Positions 5,668 to 10,812 of a stretch of 13,194 nucleotides of DNA are shown here, piece after piece. The DNA lies in assembly GCA_041652935.1 (NCBI GenBank), contig JBAZGH010000026.1, positions 1-13,194 on the forward strand. Reading direction: 5' to 3'. This DNA is from JBAZGH01 sp041652935 (GTDB lineage: Bacteria; Patescibacteriota; Patescibacteriia; Patescibacteriales; XYC2-FULL-47-12). A program made the translations under genes and the position numbers. Within the stretch, counting starts at the first letter, position 1. Each line of letters begins with the position of its first letter. The notes under the pieces were generated by a model. The model saw only the letters and a list, made by a program, of their open reading frames with translations, did no database searches and had not been told where the DNA came from.

Positions 5668-5943
5668 ATGTGGCTAGTTTATATAATATACAGCAAACAA
5701 AATAACAAAACATACATAGGAAGTACAAATAATTTTAAAAGAAGGATAATTCAACATAATAATAATGAAGTTTTTTCAACGAAGAGTAAGGGGCCTTGGT
5801 TTCCAATATATATTGAATTTTACCCTAATGAAAGTTCAGCTAGATCAAGAGAGAAACAATTGAAGTCGTCCGTTGGTAGAAGGTATCTAAAAAAAATTAT
5901 TGATAATATAATAAAAATATGGCTGGGTAGCTCAGATGGTTAG
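5668..5943 (+). CDS. Small GIY-YIG nuclease-domain protein overlapping tRNA-Met
   Basis: A 91-residue protein that is essentially one GIY-YIG (URI-type) endonuclease domain. Visible motifs: VYIIY (residues 4-8) and TYIGST (15-20) for the GIY and YIG strands, FKRR (23-26) with the catalytic Arg, QHNN (29-32), then TKSKGPWFPIYIEFY and the helix SREKQLK with the catalytic Glu62. No other domain is attached. The final residues, W85 to G91 (WLGSSDG), are translated from the start of the tRNA-Met gene, and the stop TAG (5941-5943) lies inside the tRNA. From memory, other GIY-YIG proteins of this class also sit against tRNA genes and end in translated tRNA sequence. ATG 5668 gives the usual start. 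Role is open: homing-type nuclease, repair nuclease, or selfish remnant. Confidence 0.85.
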   Translation: MWLVYIIYSKQNNKTYIGSTNNFKRRIIQHNNNEVFSTKSKGPWFPIYIEFYPNESSARSREKQLKSSVGRRYLKKIIDNIIKIWLGSSDG

Positions 5944-5994
5944 AGCGCGGCACTCATAACGCCGAGGTCGAGAGTTCAATTCTCTCCTCAGCCA
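5921..5994 (+). tRNA. tRNA with CAT anticodon (Met; Ile2 not excluded)
   Basis: A cloverleaf of 74 nt: acceptor GGCTGGG/CTCAGCC, D-stem GCTC/GAGC, anticodon loop CTCATAA with anticodon CAT, T-stem GAGAG/CTCTC with loop TTCAATT, discriminator A. CCA is not encoded. The anticodon stem has an A-C mismatch next to the loop. The acceptor starts with a G-C pair, so it is not the initiator. A lysidine-modified tRNA-Ile also carries CAT and cannot be ruled out. Confidence 0.93.
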
Positions 5995-6009
5995 CTATTA
6001 GGCAATATA

Positions 6010-6083
6010 GCACCCGTAGCTCAATTGGATAGAGTACTTGGCTTCGGACCAAGGGGTTGTAGGTTCGAATCCTGCCGGGTGCA
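6010..6083 (+). tRNA. tRNA-Arg, anticodon TCG
   Basis: A 74-nt cloverleaf: acceptor GCACCCG/CGGGTGC, D-stem GCTC/GAGT, anticodon stem CTTGG/CCAAG with loop CTTCGGA (anticodon TCG), T-stem GTAGG/CCTGC with loop TTCGAAT, discriminator A. CCA is not encoded. It lies 15 nt after tRNA-Met and is probably co-transcribed with it. Confidence 0.95.
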
Positions 6084-6098
6084 CAAATAAACACATAG

Positions 6099-6174
6099 GC
6101 CCTTATAGCTCAGCTGGTAGAGCAGCTCCCTCTTAAGGAGACGGTCCCAGGTTCGAGTCCTGGTGGGGGCACCA
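6099..6174 (+). tRNA. tRNA-Lys, anticodon CTT
   Basis: A 76-nt cloverleaf with encoded CCA: acceptor GCCCTTA/TGGGGGC (two G-T pairs), D-stem GCTC/GAGC, anticodon loop CTCTTAA with anticodon CTT, T-stem CCAGG/CCTGG with loop TTCGAGT. The outer pair of the anticodon stem is a G-A mismatch. It is the only one of the three tRNAs here with CCA in the DNA. Its 3' end is repeated at 6264-6285. Confidence 0.94.
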
Positions 6175-6285
6175 ACATTAAATCATATTTCAAAACCGGC
6201 ACTAATTAAGGTTTCGCGAATGTTAGTGAGCGACCCGCCCAATCGCATAGCGATATGGGCGGGCGAGTCCTGGTGGGGGCACCAA
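6154..6285 (+). repeat. 22-bp direct repeat of the tRNA-Lys 3' end, att-like
   Basis: Positions 6154-6175 (T-loop to CCA plus one base) recur exactly at 6264-6285. The 88 nt between have no gene and end in a hairpin (6234-6263). The second copy abuts the terminator arm that would naturally follow a tRNA. A tRNA 3' end duplicated downstream is the classic trace of site-specific integration; here only a small remnant remains, or a 110-bp piece was inserted. Confidence 0.85.
6234..6263. repeat. 30-nt G+C-rich hairpin next to the tRNA-Lys 3' repeat
   Basis: CCCGCCCA (6234-6241) pairs with TGGGCGGG (6256-6263). ATCGC (6242-6246) pairs with GCGAT (6250-6254) around an ATA loop, with one bulged A (6255). 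It has the same CCCGCC...GGCGGG outer arms as the hairpin at 5610-5649 and touches the repeated tRNA piece. Confidence 0.85.
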
Positions 6286-6323
6286 AATAAAATAGTCCCG
6301 AGTATTCGGGGCTATTTTATTTT
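6284..6323. terminator. Two-way terminator between the tRNA cluster and the NYN gene
   Basis: AAAATAAAATAG (6284-6295) pairs with CTATTTTATTTT (6312-6323), continued inward by TCCCGA/TCGGGG (one G-T pair) around a GTAT loop, 18 bp in all. With A on the left and T on the right it can end both the plus-strand tRNA transcript and the minus-strand NYN gene. Confidence 0.9.
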
Positions 6324-6346
6324 TTGCTTTATAAACTTTTTACTTG

Positions 6347-6799
6347 CTAATTCCACTCATCCATTAATTCATCCGTTATTTCACTTTCTTCACTTTCACT
6401 AAGTTCATCCTCATTTTCTATTTTAATGTCTGGATTTAATTTTCTGGCAAAATCGCGCGCCAGCATTGAATCAATTCCCAAGTCATCGGCTTTATCAAGA
6501 ATTTTAGTATCATCGCTGATAACAATCCAATCTCCGGGCTTTTTTTCCTGCTCCATCAGCTCAATAATTTTATCATCGGCATTCTCGTAAATAGCATCGC
6601 GCGGAGTGTAAATTACGGTAACATTATCTTCAGTATAACGATCACCCAGTAAATCATTACTGTCAAAAACTAAGATAATTTTCTTTCCGGCGCTTTCCGC
6701 GTAAGCACGCATAATTTCCACCAGCCGCTGATCAAAATCCGGCTCTCGCAAAATTCCCAGCTTGCCGGCTAAATTATTTGCGTCAATTAAATATGGCAT
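6347..6799 (-). CDS. NYN-domain protein, YacP/Rae1-like ribonuclease
   Basis: A 150-residue PIN-like NYN domain. The start PYLIDANNLAGKLG carries Asp6 and Asn8/Asn9; VFDSND has Asp46; YENADDKIIELM has Asp75-Asp76; and VISDDTKILDKADDLGI has Asp96-Asp97. This spacing of acidic residues is the metal-binding set of YacP-type NYN proteins. The Bacillus member, Rae1, cuts mRNA in the ribosomal A site. This copy ends in an acidic tail (ENEDELSESEESEITDEL…) and is slightly shorter than the usual ~170 residues. The ATG at 6797-6799 has no Shine-Dalgarno. It forms a single-gene unit with its own promoter-like site upstream and a terminator downstream. The nuclease assignment rests on the motif pattern; a function exactly like Rae1 is not shown. 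Confidence 0.85.
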   Translation of the reverse strand: MPYLIDANNLAGKLGILREPDFDQRLVEIMRAYAESAGKKIILVFDSNDLLGDRYTEDNVTVIYTPRDAIYENADDKIIELMEQEKKPGDWIVISDDTKILDKADDLGIDSMLARDFARKLNPDIKIENEDELSESEESEITDELMDEWN

Positions 6800-6840
6800 A
6801 AATTAGTTAAAAGTTAAAAATTAAAAATCTAAAGTTTTTC

Positions 6841-6877
6841 AATAAGTATAATATAACAAAATAAATAAATATAACAA
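6841..6877 (-). promoter_or_regulatory. Predicted promoter of the NYN gene, with the shared 15-mer
   Basis: On the minus strand, TTGTTA (6872-6877), a 16-nt spacer and TATATT (6850-6855) form a fair promoter. The -10 region lies in TATATTATACTTATT (6841-6855), identical to 4323-4337 upstream of ymdB. Confidence 0.5.
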
Positions 6878-6895
6878 TACATTTTTTCAACAACC

Positions 6896-6922
6896 AAAAA
6901 GTCCCGATTTTCGGGACTTTTT
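6896..6922 (-). terminator. Terminator after gyrA
   Basis: AAAAAGTCCCGA (6896-6907) pairs perfectly with TCGGGACTTTTT (6911-6922) around a TTT loop, giving a 12-bp stem with a T-run in either direction. It lies about 30 nt beyond the gyrA stop and ends the ftsK-to-gyrA block. Confidence 0.92.
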
Positions 6923-6952
6923 AACTTTATACTTTTAACTTTCAACTAATTT

Positions 6953-9577
6953 TTATATCCAGGTAACGTTGGCGATATTATCGCCGGCATCCTTTAACCT
7001 CATTAACCGCACCCCCTGCGTATCCCGCCCCAAAGTCGGGACGGATTTAAACGGCAACCTTATAACCTGGCCTTTTTCAGAGATAATAATCAAATCTTTA
7101 TCTTTCATAATAACCGTATTTACTACATAAGCATTGACTAACTGTCCGGTCTTTTTCGTAACCTTGAAAGTTTTTATGCCCGAACCCGCTCGAGACTGGA
7201 CCTTATATAATGATAATACTGAACGCTTGCCGAAACCTTGATTGCCAATAACCGCAACCTGGCTAACCTGCTGTTTATCCTTGTTGCCCTGCACCACTCC
7301 CATGCCTATTACCAAATCCTCCTTCTTCAACCTGATGCCGGTTACGCCGCTGGCATTGCGGCCCATTGGGCGCACATCAGATTCTTTAAACCTAATAGAC
7401 TGGCCGGCCGCGGTAATCAGCATAATCTGGTCTTTGCCTGAAGTGGGCCTGGTCCAAATTAATTTGTCGTCCTCTTTAACTTTAATGGCGATTAATCCGC
7501 TGCGGCGGACATTCTTAAATTGTTCTAATTCTACTTTTTTAACCAACCCCTTTTCAGTCGCCATTAATAAATATTCCGCTCCCGCTCCCTCCAATTTGTC
7601 AAGCGGCAAAAGAGAGGTTACTTTCTCAGTTGTTAAAAGCTGAAGGAAATTAACAATCGCCTGCCCCTTGGAAGTTCTGGAGGCAACCGGAATATCATAT
7701 GCTTTTAATTGGAATACCCGGCCCTTGGTAGTAAAAAATAAAATATCGCTGTGAGTCATGGTGGTAAAGAAAAATTCCACTATATCCTCTTCTTTGGTAG
7801 TTAGGCCGATCACTCCCTTTCCTCCCCGTCCCTGGACTTTAAATGTCTCCGGCGGAACCCTTTTTATATACCCATCCCGCGTCATTATAATTACCGCCGG
7901 CTCATTAGGCACCAAATCCTCTTGTTTGAATTCTTTAATGGAAGATGCGATTACTCTGGTCCGGCGCTCATCGCCATATTTATCAATCAAGCTCTGTAAG
8001 TCATCTTTTATCATTTTTAAAACTTTTTGTTTTGACTGCAGAATGCCCTCTAAATCTTTAATTAATTTCTTTTTTTCTTCTAATTCATCCTTAATCTTCT
8101 GCTGTTCCAGGTTGGCTAAATTTTGCAAACGCATTTCCAGGATGGCGACTGCCTGTATTTCAGTTAATTTAAATTTTTTCATTAAATTAACTTTAGCGAC
8201 CTCTTTGTCTTTGGATGATTTTATTATTTTAATAACCGCGTCAATGTTCTTAAGGGCAATCATCAATCCCTCTAAAATATGTGCGCGGGCTTTTGCCTTG
8301 TCCAGCTCAAACTGGGTCCTTCTTTTAATAACTTCTATCCGATGTTTAATATATTCTTCCAGAACCATCTTCAAATTCAGCAACTTTGGCTGTATTCCAT
8401 CAACTAAAGCAATCAAATTAACATGGAAAATAGTTTGCAATGAAGTATGCTTGAACAAGCTGTTTAAAATTTTCTTGGGATAAGTGTCTTTTTTTAGCTC
8501 AACTACAATCCGGACCCCGTCTTTATCCGATTCGTCCCGCAAATCTTTTATACCCTCTATTTTTTTGTCTTTCACTAAATCGGCTATTTTCTCCACTAGT
8601 TCGGCCTTATTAACCTGATAAGGAATTTCATTTACTATAATCTGGCTCCCCCCGCTTTTATTTTCCGTTATTTCAGTTTTAGCCCTAATCGCGATTCCTC
8701 CTCTGCCGGTAGCGTAAGCCCTTTTAATTTCAGAGGTATCGTAAATAATGCCTCCAGTAGGAAAGTCTGGGCCTTTGACAAATTCCATTAAATCATCAAC
8801 TGTCGCTTCTGGATTATCAAGCAGATGGATAATTCCTTGACAAATTTCTGTTAAATTATGCGGCGGTATATTAGTCGCCATGCCGACTGCGATTCCTAAA
8901 GCTCCGTTTAATAATAGGTTGGGCAAGCGGGCGGGCAAGACTGTCGGCTCTCTCTGGCTGCCGTCATAATTGGGTATGAAATCAACTGTGTTTTTTTCCA
9001 AATCAAGCAATAGCTCCTCGGAAATAGACGCTAATTTTGCCTCAGTATAGCGCATAGCGGCCGCTCCGTCGCCGTCCATTGAACCGAAGTTTCCCTGTCC
9101 CTTTACCAGCATGTAGCGCATGGAAAAATCCTGCGCCATGCGGACCATCGCTTCATATACGGAAGAATCTCCGTGCGGATGGTATTTACCTAGAACTTCA
9201 CCGACAACTGTAGCCGACTTTCTGAACTTTGCCGTTGGCCTTAAGCCCAAGCTCCACATTGCGTATAAAATACGGCGATGCACCGGCTTCATTCCGTCCC
9301 GGACATCCGGCAGCGCCCGGCTGACAATGACGGACATCGCGTAATCCAAATATGAGCTGCGCATCTCAGACACTAAAGAAGTTGATAATATTTTACCGTA
9401 TTGAGTTTTTTCACCTTCATTTACAATTTCAGTTGGAGCGGTATTTTCATCTTCCGCTTTATCAATTTCCGGTTTCTTTTTTTCGGCTTCCTTTTTTGGG
9501 GAAACAGCTTCCCCCCTTTCCGGTTTCTTTCTGGAAGCATTATTTTTTATTTGTTTTTCAATTTTCTTTTTCGCCAT
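6953..9577 (-). CDS. gyrA: DNA gyrase subunit A
   Basis: An 874-residue subunit of the A2B2 type II topoisomerase that introduces negative supercoils. The winged-helix breakage domain has ALPDVRDGMKPVHRRILYAM (about residues 88-107), HPHGDSSVYEAMVRMAQ (133-149) and the catalytic tyrosine in AAMRYTEA (Tyr177, equivalent to E. coli Tyr122). A coiled-coil arm (about 400-530) follows, then the C-terminal beta-pinwheel. QGRGGKGV (582-589) is the GyrA box that marks gyrase rather than topoisomerase IV. At the quinolone-region positions it has Ser138 and Glu142, the unmutated pattern. The first ~60 residues are a Lys/Glu-rich extension ahead of the usual start (…LVSEMRSSYLDYAMSV); no Met lies between residue 1 and that region, so it is probably real. 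It is last in a minus-strand block; gyrB is not in the window. Confidence 0.97.
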   Translation of the reverse strand: MAKKKIEKQIKNNASRKKPERGEAVSPKKEAEKKKPEIDKAEDENTAPTEIVNEGEKTQYGKILSTSLVSEMRSSYLDYAMSVIVSRALPDVRDGMKPVHRRILYAMWSLGLRPTAKFRKSATVVGEVLGKYHPHGDSSVYEAMVRMAQDFSMRYMLVKGQGNFGSMDGDGAAAMRYTEAKLASISEELLLDLEKNTVDFIPNYDGSQREPTVLPARLPNLLLNGALGIAVGMATNIPPHNLTEICQGIIHLLDNPEATVDDLMEFVKGPDFPTGGIIYDTSEIKRAYATGRGGIAIRAKTEITENKSGGSQIIVNEIPYQVNKAELVEKIADLVKDKKIEGIKDLRDESDKDGVRIVVELKKDTYPKKILNSLFKHTSLQTIFHVNLIALVDGIQPKLLNLKMVLEEYIKHRIEVIKRRTQFELDKAKARAHILEGLMIALKNIDAVIKIIKSSKDKEVAKVNLMKKFKLTEIQAVAILEMRLQNLANLEQQKIKDELEEKKKLIKDLEGILQSKQKVLKMIKDDLQSLIDKYGDERRTRVIASSIKEFKQEDLVPNEPAVIIMTRDGYIKRVPPETFKVQGRGGKGVIGLTTKEEDIVEFFFTTMTHSDILFFTTKGRVFQLKAYDIPVASRTSKGQAIVNFLQLLTTEKVTSLLPLDKLEGAGAEYLLMATEKGLVKKVELEQFKNVRRSGLIAIKVKEDDKLIWTRPTSGKDQIMLITAAGQSIRFKESDVRPMGRNASGVTGIRLKKEDLVIGMGVVQGNKDKQQVSQVAVIGNQGFGKRSVLSLYKVQSRAGSGIKTFKVTKKTGQLVNAYVVNTVIMKDKDLIIISEKGQVIRLPFKSVPTLGRDTQGVRLMRLKDAGDNIANVTWI

Positions 9578-9585
9578 ACTAAAAA

Positions 9586-9614
9586 ATTTTAATTTCTAAT
9601 CCTAAAATTTTCAA
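9586..9614 (-). promoter_or_regulatory. Possible promoter directly upstream of gyrA
   Basis: On the minus strand TTGAAA (9609-9614), exactly 17 nt, then TAAAAT (9586-9591). Transcription would start about 2 nt before the gyrA ATG, giving a nearly leaderless mRNA. The site is in A/T-rich sequence, where chance matches are common. Confidence 0.4.
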
Positions 9615-9624
9615 ATCTAGGTTA

Positions 9625-10110
9625 TTATTCTGGTTTATTTAATTCATCATTCAATTTATATAGCAGCTTCTCCAGCTCTATCTTTTTCTCCATTTCATCA
9701 AGCCGATCTTCAAGCTCTTTTATCTGTTGGTCTTTTATATCCGAAGAAGGGGCGGCGCCATCCTTGGCGGCATCCACAACATCTTTAATCTCAACAAAAT
9801 TATTTTTTGCCTCCTCTATAGCGACGTTAAAACTGCTGAGTATTCCGCTGAATTCCTCCGCGCCGCCCGAAGAATCTTTTACTGAATTTTGAATGCTATT
9901 TTTAAAACTAACCGCCCAAAAAGTAAAAATAATTATTATAAAAAAACCGACTGCCGACCACATGGCGATAATCTTTTCTCTCTCAATTTTCAATCCATTT
10001 TCCGGAGTTTGATAAACTTCGGCTGCTATTTCTTCTATACCAACTTTTCTTTTGGCAGTTCTGTATTTCTTTTTCGCCGGCTTTTTTGCCGCACTCCCCT
10101 TTTTTGGCAT
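9625..10110 (-). CDS. Unrecognised one-pass membrane protein with C-terminal coiled coil
   Basis: I do not recognise a family. The 161 residues show a very basic N-terminus (MPKKGSAAKKPAKKKYRTAK), a short linker, one membrane helix (MWSAVGFFIIIIFTFWAV, about residues 50-67), a polar outer or inner segment, and a C-terminal heptad-like helix (DQQIKELEDRLDEMEKKIEL) suited to self-association. The basic end before the helix suggests that the N-terminus is cytoplasmic and the coiled coil outside, by the positive-inside rule. It lies 16 nt after the MBL-fold gene and 47 nt before gyrA, so it is probably co-transcribed with ftsK. The context suggests a link to envelope or chromosome handling, but that is only association. 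The start ATG 10108-10110 has no clear Shine-Dalgarno sequence. Confidence 0.75.
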   Translation of the reverse strand: MPKKGSAAKKPAKKKYRTAKRKVGIEEIAAEVYQTPENGLKIEREKIIAMWSAVGFFIIIIFTFWAVSFKNSIQNSVKDSSGGAEEFSGILSSFNVAIEEAKNNFVEIKDVVDAAKDGAAPSSDIKDQQIKELEDRLDEMEKKIELEKLLYKLNDELNKPE

Positions 10111-10126
10111 AAAATTTTATTTATGA

Positions 10127-10783
10127 TTATTTAAAAATAACCAGTTCCATATCCTCGCTGGGCAGATCTTTCTTAGTAATCTTTAATTTTTCTTCTTCGG
10201 TCGGCTTTACTCCGAATTCTTTAATAAATTTATCAACCCCGTCAATCATTTTTCCCGACTTGAATTTTAATCCCGGAACTTGGTAGTGCATGGGGATAAT
10301 TATCCTCGGTTCAATTTGATTTATAACTTCAACCGCTTTTTTAGCGTCCAAAGTATAAACTCCCCCTACCGGCACCATTAAAATATCGGTTCCTTGCAGG
10401 GCCTCTATTTGCTTATTATCTAAAGCATGACCCAAATCTCCTAAGTGGGTAACTACCACATCTTCAATATTAATCCTAAAAATTATATTGCCACCATTCT
10501 CTTTTCCTCCATTGTCATCATGCGCTGAATCTATGCCCTGTATGAAAGTGTCTTTAATTTCGTACTCCCCCGCCGTATCAATTGTATAAAAATCGCCTTT
10601 AATGGCGCTAGTATTATTATGGTCATTGTGGTTATGGCTGACAGTAACTATGTCCGCCTCAGAGCTGGGAACGCGCAGGCCATACTCTTTGTCAAACGGA
10701 TCGGTAATTATAGTTATGTTTTCTCCCTTGCTGTCCTTGCCCTGCAATTTAAAGCAGGAGTGTCCTAAATGTTGAATATACAT
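10127..10783 (-). CDS. Metallo-beta-lactamase-fold hydrolase (UlaG/YtkL-like)
   Basis: A 218-residue metal-dependent hydrolase of the small MBL-fold group related to UlaG and YtkL. It has the opening strand IQHLGHSCFKLQ, the zinc signature SHNHNDH (His50, His52, Asp54, His55), VTHLGDLGH (His113, Asp116), and a C-terminal IIIPMHYQVPG with His166. These cover the residues that hold two metal ions. Members act on phosphodiesters, lactones or other esters; the substrate here cannot be read from the sequence, and the short loops give no hint of an RNase J or RNase Z type. The gene starts 29 nt after the ftsK stop and ends 16 nt before the membrane-protein gene, an operon-like arrangement. Length is normal for the group (about 210-230). 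Confidence 0.9.
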   Translation of the reverse strand: MYIQHLGHSCFKLQGKDSKGENITIITDPFDKEYGLRVPSSEADIVTVSHNHNDHNNTSAIKGDFYTIDTAGEYEIKDTFIQGIDSAHDDNGGKENGGNIIFRINIEDVVVTHLGDLGHALDNKQIEALQGTDILMVPVGGVYTLDAKKAVEVINQIEPRIIIPMHYQVPGLKFKSGKMIDGVDKFIKEFGVKPTEEEKLKITKKDLPSEDMELVIFK

Positions 10784-10812
10784 AAATTTAACAAAAATTT
10801 ATTGAATTATAA

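Larger units (their letters stand above)
5591..5950 (+). mobile_element. Candidate tRNA-associated GIY-YIG element flanked by a 30-nt tRNA-Met repeat
   Basis: The segment 5661-5920 (260 nt), almost filled by one GIY-YIG gene, lies between two copies of the first 30 nt of tRNA-Met. The right copy is part of the intact tRNA; the left is truncated. This is what results when DNA enters a tRNA gene and brings or copies the part needed to keep one gene whole. Here the 5' part is duplicated, unlike the 3' part seen with most phage-type integrases. No integrase or transposase is present, so the route is unknown. Confidence 0.55.
6800..6952. repeat. Inverted repeat framing the gyrA-NYN intergenic terminator
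   Basis: Positions 6800-6819 (AAATTAGTTAAAAGTTAAAA) match the reverse complement of 6933-6952 at 19 of 20 bases. In the direction of transcription one arm directly follows the gyrA stop and the other directly precedes the NYN start. This is the same arrangement as between rny and ymdB but with a different arm sequence. Confidence 0.8.

Noticed and set aside
5591..5994. A tRNA-Met gene split by a group I intron encoding the GIY-YIG protein
   Set aside because: The right-hand tRNA is complete on its own and the left part is a duplicate, not a 5' exon; the 260 nt between are filled by the ORF with no room for an intron core.
6163..6402. A 79-codon open frame starting in tRNA-Lys
   Set aside because: It runs through the tRNA end, a hairpin, a terminator and the antisense of the NYN gene and has no protein-like pattern.
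7758..8483. A 241-codon open frame antisense to gyrA
   Set aside because: The minus-strand frame is unmistakable GyrA; the plus-strand product has no recognisable features and is a shadow.
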